A stretch of 64,000 nucleotides of DNA from Clarkia xantiana subsp. parviflora (lineage: Eukaryota; Streptophyta; Magnoliopsida; Myrtales; Onagraceae), in assembly GCA_036873135.1 (NCBI GenBank), contig JAPTYO010000009.1, positions 36,906,756 through 36,970,755 of the forward strand. The letters run 5' to 3'. Under the pieces are notes generated by a model. That model was not told the origin of the DNA and did no database searches. It saw only the letters and a program-made list of their open reading frames with translations. A program made the position numbers and the translations under genes. Numbering within the stretch: the stretch's first letter is position 1; every line of letters starts with the position of its first letter. Below are positions 1 through 10,233 of the stretch, piece after piece.

Positions 1-497
1 AACTAAATCTATCAATAATATCTGAATCCCTTTCTTTTAGCTAGATATATTGATAGTTATATATTTCCATATATTTTAATGTGAACCTATACATATATTT
101 CCAATTATAGATTTATTTTTACCTTTAATAAAAAATAAAATATGTTAAACAATATCCCTAAGGGATTTCGGCCGAAACATGTAACTTGGTCCCTAAGAAA
201 TTAAAAAATTTACCGTGTCAATTCTTCTAAGGTTCGGCTGAAACACTCTATTGGAAACAAGTGGTCAAATTTCAAGATCAAATTTTAATAAGATCTACAA
301 TCCAATGTTTGATTTTGATAAAAGTCATATTTTTCTTGAAGATCATGATCATCAAACTTTACTAAGAACATCATGAAAATTTCGGCCCTTTACAATTATA
401 AAAATCGGAAATTTTAAATTATTAATTTAAAAATTTCGGCCAACCATGTCTAAAATCAAGAACACCAATTTATCAAAATAAAAAATTACTAACAGAT

Positions 498-509
498 GCT
501 CTGATACTA
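498..509 (-). other. Primer binding site, initiator tRNA-Met type
   Basis: On the minus strand it reads TAGTATCAGAGC, one base off the standard copia site TGGTATCAGAGC. It lies directly against the LTR end, which fixes the element as minus strand and this LTR as the 5' one. Confidence 0.8.
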
Positions 510-510
510 C

Positions 511-1101
511 TGTTGGAATATGGGGTAGAATACTGCTGATACATAAAACAAGGTACGTGCTAGTAATCATAATTACGCAGCGGAAGATGTCACATACCTC
601 AAACCTTTTCCGTAGCCTCAAGGATCTTGCTGAGGGAGTTCATGATCCACCGGACAGAAACCGTAGGGATTCTTGTTAGAGAAGACCTACGTGGTATTAG
701 CTCCACTGCAAAGCCACTGATCGATTCTTGGCTGGGACGGATCTCCGGAGTGTTTTGCTCTATTGGCACACCCTTTGGTGAAGGTGGGTTCGGCCGAAAC
801 TTGCTCACACGAGGGGAAGTGTTTTTCTCTCAAATCACCACTTAGGAAGAATTGTGAATTACCCCAAATAAAACCCTGACACCCCTTATTTATAGGAGGA
901 GCAAAGTAGACAAAAGTCTACGTTGCCCCATGCAATATTTGGTCGGCCTATATGTGTTAGGGAGGCCCAATTTTTGGCCTCTCATGTATTGGGATTTGGG
1001 TCAAGCCCAATTTCCCTAATGTGACATTAACCCAATTTCTTAGGTTATCTATACATATTAATGGGCTACCAATTACGGCGCCTAGTTACTATATGCTAAC
1101 A
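511..1101 (-). repeat. Copia-D 5' LTR
   Basis: The plus strand reads TGTTGGAATATGG to ATATGCTAACA, giving the usual TG...CA ends. It aligns well by eye to the reverse complement of the Copia-A 3' LTR and more weakly to the Copia-C LTRs. It contains the shared blocks ACGCAGCGGAAGATGT and GGCCTCTCATGTATTGGG. Its promoter would fire toward lower coordinates. Confidence 0.88.
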
Positions 1102-2172
1102 GACCTAACCCGAACCAGATTTATGGGACCGAACCGAACCGGGCTAAACCGAAATTGACTGAACCGAACTGGATTTTTTTTTCAAAACCGAATTCAAGTC
1201 AATTAATAAAATTGGATGGTCAATTTTTAAAATCGAAATGTTATCGAACTTGAAATAGTCTACACAGAGCTCGAAGGTTAAAATTTTCACGTTTTGATTA
1301 AGCCTTAATGCCTAGTTTCGATTATGGGGATGGATCTCGGAAATGCATGATTTAGGGACTGGATTAAATAAAGGGTTGAATTGCAATTGTTTACTTTTTA
1401 TTAAATATATTTATTAGAAAGGTTGTCTTGACCATGTCAAGCTAGCTGGATGTTGGATGCAGAGCCTTGGTTAAATATATGGTTTGCACATTATGACGGA
1501 TATGTTGTGATGGTTGTGATTGCATAGGATTCATGTCTAAAAACACGCATCATATATTGTAAGCATGAATTGCAAGTCAGCCCCTAATATTTTAAAAATT
1601 TTAAAAACAAAAGCCAGTCGCCAAATATGCATGTTTGATGTGGAAGTTTCATGTATGAGACGTATGCTTGAATGTTGAGGATGTAGCTGCATGTTATAGT
1701 TTACTTAGAAATAGGATTATATATATGCTAGCATAAGTTCCTCGGAACATTAGACGCATGATGCGTATGCATGATGTGTGGTTTGGATGATGAATTGTGC
1801 TTGCTATGATAATTTACTTGTGAAGTAGAGTTGTATATGCATGCGTAAGTTCATCGGAATATTATTTCAAATACAAAAGGGCCATGGGAAAGCCAATATT
1901 AGGTAGGCTTATTTTAAAGTTCATGTTCCGGTAATTTGCGAATAAAACCGTATTAAGAGACTGATCTATTGTATTGAAGACGACGGTAATGTGAACTCTT
2001 TCTTGAACACCCTTCCTTCAGTTTACTGGCGATCAGTTGGTTTATATGGCTGAATAATCATTATTAGTTCTATTCCATATTAATAGATATCCGATGTATG
2101 CAATTCTTTCTAAAAATATTATTATCTCCCTGATTATGCATGATTATCAATGTGTTCGTATGAGTTGGTTGA
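1102..2172 (+). other. Copia-A long 5' leader
   Basis: This AT-rich noncoding stretch contains runs of ACCGAACCG type (1105-1180) and the block AGCTAGCTGGATGTTGG. It follows the same order as the Copia-C leader read from 39420 down to 38144. It ends at an ATG that matches the gag start of Copia-C. The part nearest the 5' LTR is missing, cut off by Copia-D. No coding region is supported here. Confidence 0.7.
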
Positions 2173-2197
2173 ATGAGTGCGATTCGACGTTCCTCGC

Positions 2198-2947
2198 TGT
2201 TGGGTTATAAGTAAACCCGACTATGTATGTACGTTCTTGATTTATGGTGATTTCCTACATGTGACAGGTCGAGTACGCTTTCAGGGCGAGGAGAAGAAGT
2301 TGACGACCTTTCTTGTTTATTCCAACCATTTGGAGATAAAAGGTCGACTACCAATCATGAAGAAGTCGACTTCAAAAGAATGACTGGTCGACTATGGAGA
2401 CTTAGAGAATCTTCCAGAGGACAGTTGGCGACCTGCTTCCCACCGTCTCAAAGGAAAACCTTCCTTCGAAGTAAAAACAGGTGACGACCTGCTTCCCACC
2501 GTCTCCAAAGGAAAACCTTCCCTCGAAGTAAAGACAGGTGGCGACCTGCTTCCCACCGTCTCCAAAGGAAAACCTTCCCTCGAAGTAAAGACAGGTGGCG
2601 ACCTGCTTCCCACCGTCAACAAAGCAAAATCTTCCCCCGGAGTAAAGGTGAGGTGGCGACCTGCTTGTCACCTGCTTTAGCCGCCTTAGGAAAGACTTCC
2701 CTCCTAAGTAAAAGTGAGGTGGCGGCCTACTTGTCACTTGCTTGGCCGACTCCAAAGGAAAACTCACTAAGGAGATAACCGCCACTGATAAGTCGGTAAC
2801 TCTCCCCTATAAATAGGGACCTATCTTATTCAATTAAAAACAATCTGCTCTGAATACTTATATATTACACTCTCAAATACATAACTAACTTAAGCTTCGG
2901 AGTGGAATCAGGGGCCACCCCCACCCCTTTTTAGGTGCTCGACCTTA
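2198..2947 (+). repeat. Gypsy-1 5' LTR, 3' end deleted
   Basis: It matches the right LTR from TGTTGGGTTATAA up to GGTGCTCGACCTTA, then diverges. The right LTR runs on for about 100 bp to CCCAACA. The deletion also took the PBS and gag leader, so LTR sequence now abuts gag. A TATA box, TATAAATA, is at 2808-2815. Confidence 0.88.
2405..2640. repeat. 57-bp minisatellite inside the Gypsy-1 LTR
   Basis: About four copies of a 57-bp unit built around GGCGACCTGCTTCCCACCG and GGAAAACCTTCCCTCGAAG. The right LTR has the matching array at 20260-20490. Because 57 is divisible by 3, long open frames run across it, but these are a by-product of the repeat. Confidence 0.85.
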
Positions 2948-4317
2948 TACCCCAATCTAATGGTGTTGGCGACTTTGAAACCCTCAACCATTCCAAATCT
3001 CTGCCAATTTTGGAAGATGCGAGGACAGCTCCCCAGGCTGTTCCTCCGGAGGTAATAGCAGCCTTTATTACTTTTTGGAATAAAACCCAAGCAGGGGCTG
3101 TTCCAGAGAAAAGAGAGCCAACCCGAGAGGCCTCACAAAAGGAAGAAGTAGCTTCTAGTGTGAAAATCCAAAAGGAGAATCCCCTGGAAAAAGAAACCCC
3201 TAAAGCCCCCGAGGCCGAAACGGTGAGCAAGGAACCTGTCCTGTTCACAATAGGGCAGGTCGAAGAACTGTTGGAGAAGAAGAGGCGAGGTGCGAACGAT
3301 TTGCTCATCGTTCGTGATCATACTTCTCACCCCTTCACCAAAAGGCTATTCAATACTCGAGTTCCCCCGCAAGTCTTCGCGAGGAGCATCGACGATTATA
3401 CCAGAGAAGGCGACCCAGTTCGCCACATCAACGTCCTCAATCCCTCCTTCTTGGGAAGAGGGGCAACGCCTGATCACTATGCAGCACTCTTCCCAACCAC
3501 GATGAAGGAAGAGGCGTCTACTTGGTTTTATGGTCTCCCCGACAACTCTATAGACTCGTGGGATGAGCTGAAAACCAAATTCATTGAATGGCATATAGGT
3601 CAGAGGCAGCGCCTCAAGAGCGTGAACTCCCTCGACAAGATCGAGCAAGGCCCAAGTGAAACCTTGGCCAACTACTACACAAGGTTTCACAAGTTACTCC
3701 AACAGCTGAACGAGGACGCCACGGATGGCGAGCTGATCCGGACCTTCTGGAGGGGTCTTAGAGTGCAGAGCCAAGCTCTGAAAGACAGCATGGTGATGAA
3801 GCTCATGCAAAGGATTGACGCGCTCGCCGTTAAAGTAAAGAAATTCATCGACCTAGAAAGGTCGCATGAAGGGTTGCCCGAAGAAATCAACAAACAACTG
3901 GTGCCCGCCAAGATCGAGGAGGGCTCCGCTTCCCGACCGTCCAGGAGGGAAGAAAGACGTGAGCGAGACTTCCGCCCGGGAAATCGACAAGGAATAAGGA
4001 GGGATCCTAATCCCTATCCAGGAAAGTTTACCCCACTCACACACAACATATCAGTAGTATTGCAAGAAATGGAGAAACTTAGGCTGGACGATCCTCCTCA
4101 AGTAAGAAAAAGCCCGATGGGATCCCAGATGAATAACTATTGTCGTTACCATCGAGTACAAGGGCACGACACCGACGATTGTGTGGCCCTCAAACACGAC
4201 ATCGAGACATTGATCAAAAGGGGGAAGTTGTCGAAATTCATCGACAAACCGTTCAAACCCCAGCAAAAACGAAGTCGAAGTCCTCGGGGGAATTCTCGAT
4301 CTCCCCCCTCACAATAA
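2935..4317 (+). CDS. gag: Gypsy-1 gag polyprotein
   Basis: A 460-residue frame. Gag builds the retrotransposon particle and binds element RNA in the cytoplasm. Residues around 185-275 match the Retrotrans_gag core (A-L-F-P-T-T-M then T-W-F-Y-G-L and S-L-D-K-I-E-Q). A zinc knuckle near residues 401-414 has spacing C-x2-H-x4-H-x4-C (CRYHRVQGHDTDDC), the Tat-type variant with His for the second Cys. The C-terminus is basic and rich in R-S. The true start is unsure: the first codons come from LTR sequence joined to gag by a deletion, so the native N-terminus is lost. The frame ends at TAA 4315-4317 and the protease follows in another frame. It is the best preserved gag here apart from that loss. 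Confidence 0.85.
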   Translation: MLDLIPQSNGVGDFETLNHSKSLPILEDARTAPQAVPPEVIAAFITFWNKTQAGAVPEKREPTREASQKEEVASSVKIQKENPLEKETPKAPEAETVSKEPVLFTIGQVEELLEKKRRGANDLLIVRDHTSHPFTKRLFNTRVPPQVFARSIDDYTREGDPVRHINVLNPSFLGRGATPDHYAALFPTTMKEEASTWFYGLPDNSIDSWDELKTKFIEWHIGQRQRLKSVNSLDKIEQGPSETLANYYTRFHKLLQQLNEDATDGELIRTFWRGLRVQSQALKDSMVMKLMQRIDALAVKVKKFIDLERSHEGLPEEINKQLVPAKIEEGSASRPSRREERRERDFRPGNRQGIRRDPNPYPGKFTPLTHNISVVLQEMEKLRLDDPPQVRKSPMGSQMNNYCRYHRVQGHDTDDCVALKHDIETLIKRGKLSKFIDKPFKPQQKRSRSPRGNSRSPPSQ

Positions 4318-4333
4318 CCCCGCCCCAATAAAA

Positions 4334-4981
4334 AGGGGGACAATCAATGTCATCGCGGGAGGCTTCGCCTCAGGAGGAGAGACTAGCACCGCCCGCAAAG
4401 TATATGCCGCCCAGATAGCTCGTGATGGAAAAGGAAAAGCGCCTACAAAGACTGAGGCAGTATCTATCAGTTTCACTACGGACGACCTCATGATGGTGAC
4501 TCAACCACATGAGGACGCCCTTGTCATCACCGCCACTATTGCAGAGTACGAAGTAAAGAGGATCCTCATCGACAGTGGAAGCTCGACAGATATACTTTTC
4601 TTCGAGGCCTTTCAGAATTTGGGTCTGGCCTAAAGGGACCTCAAGAAAGTCGACTTCCCCCTCATAGGATTTGCAGGAAGGACCACCTATCCAATGGGAG
4701 CAATCAAACTCCCGATAGTTCTGGGAAAAGAGAAGACGACTCTAACAATCGATGTACTCTTCGTAGTCGTCGACGCCGCTTCCGCCTATAACGCCATCAT
4801 TGGAAGGACGACGCTCAGTCCTCACCGAATAATCCCATCGACTGCTCATCAAGTAATGAGGTTCCCGACGCTACACGGAATTGGGGAAGTGAGAGGCGAC
4901 CAAACAGCATCCCGACGATGCTACGTCAGTTCAATGCGACGTCGAAATCAGAGAGAAGTCATAGAGACAACACCTCTTTAA
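4334..4981 (+). pseudogene. Gypsy-1 aspartic protease region
   Basis: Reading from 4334, a linker typical of Tat elements (R-G-T-I-N-V-I then G-G-F-A-S-G-G) leads to an aspartic protease core with D-S-G-S-S-T-D-I-L, then N-A-I-I-G-R-T-T near the end. The protease would cut the gag polyprotein. The frame differs from gag, so a frameshift lies between 4290 and 4334, and there is a stop at 4631-4633. The sequence stops at 4981 after the conserved A-S-R-R-C-Y region. Nothing like RT follows, unlike Gypsy-2, where RT starts about 200 bp after the same point. Confidence 0.85.
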
Positions 4982-5150
4982 AGAAATAATATTGTTTATT
5001 ATGATAAGGCTAATGTTCGTTTTATGGTGTTCCTCTTTTTTGTTAAAACTCAGGAAGGATGAATGAATATAGGCCTTTCAAAGGCTCTTCTTTTTCTCAA
5101 GATATCTGAGTTCTCTCTTTTAAGGCGACCGACATTTAATATCGACCATC

Positions 5151-5990
5151 AATAATTTGATATCTACAATATCACTCAGATGGATCGAGCTCCTTGCGCT
5201 GCAGAAGAACCCAAGAGTCGATCATAAAAAACATATGATATCTACAATATCACTCAGATGGATCGAGCTCCTTGAGATGCAGAAGAACCCAAGAGTCGAT
5301 CATAAAAAACATCTGATATCTACAATATCACTCAGATTGATCGAGCTCCTTGAGGTGCAGAAGAACCCAAGAGTCGATCATCAAAAACATCTGATATCTA
5401 CAATATCACTCAGATGGATCGAGCTCCTTGCGGTGCAGAAGAACCCAAGAGTCGATCATCAAAAACATCTGATATCTACAATATCACTCAGATGGATCGA
5501 GCTCCTTGCGGTGCAGAAGATCCCAAGAGTCGATCATCAAAAACATCTGATATCTACAATATCACCCAGATAGATCGAGCTCCTTGAGGTGCAGAAGAAC
5601 CCATGAGTCGATCATCAAAAACATCTGATATCTACAATATCACTTAGATGGATCGAGCTCCTTGAGGTGCAGAAAAACCCAAGAGTCGACCATCAAAAAC
5701 ATCTGATATCTACAATATAACTTAGATGGATCGAGCTCCTTGCGGTGCAGAAGAACCCGATAGTCGATCATTAAAAACATCTGATATCTACAATATCACT
5801 CAGATAGATCGACTACTTGCGGTATGAAAGAACTCAAGAGTCGATCATTCAAACATCTGATATCTACAATATCACTCAGATAGATCGACTACTTGCAATA
5901 CGAAAGAGCCCAAGAGTCGATCATTAAAATATTTGATATCTACTAAATCACTCAAATAGATCGACTACTTGAGGTTTCGAAAGTTGATCA
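5151..5990. repeat. 78-bp tandem repeat of Gypsy-1
   Basis: About eleven head-to-tail copies; GATATCTACAATATCAC starts at 5159, 5237, 5315, 5393, 5471, 5549, 5627, 5705 and 5783, exactly 78 bp apart. The last two units are 76 bp. The array lies where Gypsy-2 and Gypsy-4 have their own arrays, between the plus-strand genes and the antisense gene. A frame of 26 codons per unit stays open for five units, but there is no sign that it is a protein. Confidence 0.95.
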
Positions 5991-6297
5991 TCCAGCCTCG
6001 AAGTTCGGTGTCGACCATTCAAAATCCGATATCCCCTAAATCACTCGGACAAATATACAACTCGAGAGAAATGTTAGATATTTGGGAATTACCCATAAAA
6101 TCATTCGATTATATGGAGACCTAATGATTGTTCTAAAGTCGAGTATGTTTTCTATTAAGTCCGTTGAAAGATCTATGAAAACGGTGAAAAGCCCAAGAGA
6201 GGGCGAGCATATGTAAGATTGATAAAAATTATCCTTCATTAATAAACTGGAGTTTACAAAATATCGAGAAGGAAATTAAAAGTGTCTATGCTAAAAT
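5991..6297. other. Unassigned stretch of Gypsy-1
   Basis: AT-rich spacer between the 78-bp array and the end of the antisense gene. A 3' UTR and poly(A) signal of the antisense gene may lie here, but I see no distinct motif. Confidence 0.4.
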
Positions 6298-7207
6298 CTA
6301 TCTATCAGCCCTAGCTTTGGCTTTAGCTTCCTCCTGCAGATATTCTCGAAGAACTGCCACTCTCGAGAGGTCCAGGTCGGGGCCTAAGGCCCTAAGCTCG
6401 GCCACCAATGAAGCAAAAACTGAGAGAAGCATCTGCCCGCTCGCCATGGCGGTGTCCGTTTGAAAGGCCAAGCTGACCTTGTAAGCGGCAAGAGCATTCC
6501 GCTCATGCTCCTCGAGCTCTTTCACCCTCTTCTTCAGTTCGATGTTCTCTTCGCGCTGAGAATCCAGTTGGGCACGGAAATTTTTGGAGAAGGCGGCAGC
6601 ATCAGGATATTCCTTGCCAAGCACGGCCGCCAAAACTCCACTAGCTATCAGAGCCTCCTTGCAGGTATCAAGCTCCCCAGATATGGTGCCTAAGAACCTC
6701 TGAAGGCTGGAAACCTCCCCTTCAAGGCGAGCCACCTTTTCCCGAAGGCCATGCACTTCTTTGGCCTCCGATTCCAGGGAAGCGGGCTGCCCCTTTGCGA
6801 GAGATAACTCCTCGCCAAGGTCGATGAGAACCTGACCCACCTGCAAGAAATCTTGGTTGGCCTGGAAAGAAAAAATTCTTCAACATAAGTTACAAATAAT
6901 ATGTATCGACGTATAAGAATATGGTTCTACCTTGGACTGTCGATGCAGGAACATTCGAGTGGCGTCCTCCACTCGATCTGTAGGGAGGCGAGGACAATCC
7001 CGGGGAGGAACAGAGGCGTTCAACAAGTGAAGGGCCACCTCCTTTTTGGCGATGGAATGGCCCTCCTTCAGCTTGTACTCTCCCAGAGTGGCGAGAGGGT
7101 CCCAATCGACATCTCGTAGCGGAGAGTCGGGGGCAGAATGAAGCATCCTCCAAACAAAGGGAGGACCCTCATATCCCAAGCATGTCTTGGCTTGAGAAGA
7201 AGAAGCC
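6298..7207 (-). pseudogene. Gypsy-1 antisense gene, 3' part (coiled coil)
   Basis: This is the downstream half of a minus-strand gene cut by Gypsy-2. From the break, an exon runs 7207-6931, then an intron 6930-6862 (69 nt, GT...TTTCCAG), then a last exon 6861-6298. The join is phase 0 and keeps the frame (R-Q-S-K then A-N-Q-D-F-L). The last exon is rich in E, K, L and A with heptad-like spacing (for example L-R-E-K-V-A-R-L-E-G-E-V), a coiled coil of roughly 150 residues. The codons at the break are continuous with 18281-18306 once Gypsy-2 and one TCAGC copy are removed. No stop occurs in this half. The function is unknown. Confidence 0.8.
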
Positions 7208-7212
7208 TCAGC

Positions 7213-7926
7213 TGATGGGTCCGACTACAGCCGTTAGGCCCTTTAACGGTGAGGAAACGGCAAATAGGCCCGGTGGGCCCTAAACGAAGGCCAAGATGGC
7301 CCAGGAAAAGGATCCCGACGAAGGGAGTCCGAGGATGAGAGGTCCCGACAGAGTCGGACCTGACAAGCGAGCTGAACGCTCCCGACGAGATGCCTCTGAG
7401 TAGGCCCCGATGATGAATCCCTGAGAACAATAGGCCCTGTCACGATGACGAGGGGCCCCGAGCGGTGACACAACGAGATAACTCTGGAGTCCCCGACGTT
7501 AGTCGGGACTCGTTATCAGAGGATAAGGCCGAGATACGCGGGGCGTGGCCAAGATACGCGGAATGTGGTTAAGATACACAGAGCGTGGCCGAGATACGCG
7601 GGGCGTGGCCGAGATAAGCGAGATCATGGCCTAGATAGGCGGGATCACACCCAAGATACGCGGGATACGGGCTAACCACCCCCAACGGTTCACCAGGTAA
7701 CTGAGGTACCTCTTCGCCTATAAAAGGGCAGAGGTCACCTCAGATCGATTAGGTTGAATTACATTACTTGAGATTACTGCTTGCCAGTCCGTACGAGATA
7801 CTCATTTAAGCATCGGAGAGGGATTCTGAGTCACCGCCCGGTCTATCCCCTCTTGCAGGATTGCGTGGAGCAAAGGAGCTAGGATCGCCGTCAAAGACCG
7901 TACCGGAGTTCCACCGTGATCCAACA
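7213..7926 (+). repeat. Gypsy-2 5' LTR
   Basis: 714 bp, TG...CA. It holds a degenerate array of about 20-bp units around GAGATACGCGGGGCGTGG (7527-7665) and a TATA box TATAAAA at 7719-7725. It is the same length as the right LTR and nearly identical to it. Related by sequence to the Gypsy-4 and Gypsy-5 LTRs (shared GGGATTCTG(A/G)GTCACC block). Confidence 0.95.
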
Positions 7927-7927
7927 T

Positions 7928-7945
7928 TGGCGCCGTCTGTGGGAA
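7928..7945 (+). other. Gypsy-2 primer binding site
   Basis: TGGCGCCGTCTGTGGGAA one base after the LTR. The first nine bases match the complement of the plant tRNA-Asp 3' end; the rest does not, so the primer tRNA is not settled. Gypsy-4 has the same site with one change. Confidence 0.75.
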
Positions 7946-7962
7946 TCAAACAAAAAGCTGAT

Positions 7963-10233
7963 ATGCCTTCTACTCGTTCAATGGCGGCTGGCAAGCAAAG
8001 AAGACAAGGACAATCTGGTGGTTCCCGTCATCCCGCTGCGACGACTCTGAATTCACTACCGGAACAGGAGGAAAACCAGAACCATCCCGCTGCTGAGCTC
8101 TCCCAGACAGGGGGGCATAATGAAGGTCTCGAAGAGATTGCCGCTCAGCACCAGGGCAATAGAGGGCAGGAGGCTCCCCCAGCTACGGACCTGACAAGAG
8201 CTGTGGCAGAAGCCATGCCCATGTTTTTGGCAGCTGTGGAGGCTCTCTTGGATCGGAGAGAGGCTGCGAAGAGGCAGGAGGAGATGCCCCCGTTGGAAGA
8301 AGCGCCCCCACCAGCAGAGGTTCGGAACGTACAGGAGGCTCCGCCCCGAGGCCAGGACAGGAGTAGGGTGTCCGTTCAGCCAGAGAGGTTCGTGGTTGAT
8401 GGGCCAGGACCAGTACAGCACAGGACCATTCCCCTGAATGGTCCCATCACTCCCGATCAGGTGGTGAAGATCGTGAACATCTGCATGGGAGAGCAGAAGC
8501 CGCTGGTGTCGGAGCTGAGGGATCGATCTACCCATCCCTTCGTTCCTTGACCCATAGACACCCTAGCCCCGCCAGGGCTGGGTATCCCCACGATAAAGGA
8601 ATACGATGGCGAAGGAGATCCGGTTCGTCATGTCCAGAAGCACCTCATGGCGTGTCTGGGAAGAGCCCCGAATGAAGACATAGTGTGCACGCTGTTCCCG
8701 AACACACTTGGGGAAAGAGCCCTGACCTGGTTCTTTAGTCTGCCCCCAGGCTGCATTACTTGTTGGGCAGATATGCACGACCGGTTCATTCAGCAGTACC
8801 AGGGTCGTAGACGTTTGCTGAAAAGTGTGAGGTCCCTGACCCAGGTAGTACAGAGGCCCGACGAATCGCTGGCACATTATTACCAGCGATACACTGCCAG
8901 TGTGGCAGAGATTGATGAGGAAATCTCGGAAGGTGAAAACATCCGTACATTCATTCGGAACCTAACGGTCCCCTATGGTTCCGACCTAATGCATAGCGTG
9001 GCTGAGAAAGCCGTGTGGAATATGGAGGCACTACAGAAAAGGGTGAAGCGGCAAATCGATGTCCAGGAGTCGAAGATAGCCGCTGGAGAGCTGGAGCCCC
9101 CGAAATCAAATAAAGGGAAGCAGTCGGTTAAACCTTTCGACGATCATAAATCAAAGGGCAAACCCGAGGGCAGTCGGGATCGAGGACGCTCTGGTCGGAG
9201 GGATGACAGGCGTTCTTTAAGGAAGGACAAGCGGGAGGATCTCGACATTCCTCTCAACTGCTCCATGGCGGAGGTACTAACGGTCATGGAACGACAAGGT
9301 ATCTCCAAGTACCCCCCAAAGAAGGATGGAGAATTCCTAGGATCTCGCACGGATCGCTACTGCCGATTTCACCGCGCAAATGGTCACAATACCAACCATT
9401 GCCGGGAGCTGAAGAAGGAGATCGAGAAACTAATCCAGAAGGGAAAGCTTAAGGAGTTCGTCGGGGATAAGCGGTGTCGATCCCGCTCTCGGTCCCGATC
9501 GCGGTCCCGTTCTCGATCCCGCGATCGGTCCCCAAAGAAGAAGAGATCCGACCCAGAGTCATCTGGCGCCCGTAAAGAGAGACGGGGCACTATCAATGTG
9601 ATTCACGGAGGGTTTGCTGCTGGAGGTGATACTTCATCCTCCCGAGAGGTTTATGCCTATAGAATCCCTACGGCGGTGGTGCTGGGTAAGAGGTCCCGAT
9701 CCTGGACCCTGAAGGAAGAAATGGTGATCTCCTTTTCATCGGAGGATCTCATAGGCGTGGAGACCCCGCACGATGACGCCTTGGTTGTAACCTTGGATGT
9801 AGACGGGTACGAGATGAAGCGAATTCTGATCGATGGAGGAAGCTCCTCCGATATTCTATTTATGGACGCGCTGGAAGCCATGGGAAAAACGAAGAAAGAT
9901 CTGAAGGAGACAAACTTCCTGATGGTCGGGTTCTCTGGTTCAACCTCCTATCCGCTAGGAGTAATCACCTTACCAGTGGAGTTTGGTAGCGGGTGGAAAT
10001 CAGAAAGGAGGAACGTGGAGTTCGTGGTAGTTGATTCCGCAGGGACTTACAACGCGATCATCGGGAGAACCACCATCAACCCCCTGATGGCGGTCGCCTC
10101 GACAGTACACCAGAAAATGAAGTTCCCGACCGACCACGGAGTCAGAGAAGTCAAGGGTGACCAGGTAGCTTCCCGAAAATGCTATGTTAACGCCACCCGG
10201 AGGAGGAGGCGAGAGGCCATGACTGTCCTCTAG
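7963..10233 (+). pseudogene. gag: Gypsy-2 gag and protease, two premature stops
   Basis: One frame from ATG 7963, or from ATG 7981, which is the start conserved in Gypsy-4. Stops are at 8548-8550 and 10231-10233; both sit where Gypsy-4 has a sense codon, and the frame runs on into pol. Order: Q/E/P-rich N-terminus; Retrotrans_gag core about 8690-8940 (L-G-E-R-A-L-T-W-F-F-S-L-P); CHHC zinc knuckle 9361-9402 (C-R-F-H-R-A-N-G-H-N-T-N-H-C); an arginine-serine tract 9475-9530; the linker G-T-I-N-V-I-H-G-G; then the aspartic protease with D-G-G-S-S-S-D-I-L from 9832 and N-A-I-I-G-R-T-T near 10060. Gag forms the particle and the protease cuts the polyprotein. Confidence 0.9.

Larger units (their letters stand above)
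1..1101 (-). mobile_element. Copia-D, Ty1/copia 5' end (partial, continues left)
   Basis: This is the right-hand end of a minus-strand copia element. It holds a 5' LTR (511-1101), a primer binding site beside it, and an AT-rich leader (1-497). The leader resembles the Copia-C leader near 39690-40245, including the shared start AACTAAATCTAT. Gag and pol would lie left of the window. The base after the LTR begins GACCT (1102-1106), the expected half of a 5-bp target duplication whose partner is outside. The sequence right of it is Copia-A leader, so Copia-D is read as an insertion into Copia-A. The LTR is very like that of Copia-A (54159-54754) in inverted orientation. A local inversion of Copia-A is the alternative. 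Confidence 0.8.

Noticed and set aside
2392..2785. Open frames across the LTR minisatellite (also 20195-20626)
   Set aside because: They follow from a 57-bp repeat period in noncoding LTR DNA.
5157..5573. Open frame of 26-residue repeats in the Gypsy-1 array
   Set aside because: It stays open only because the 78-bp unit is a multiple of three; later units break it and nothing suggests translation.
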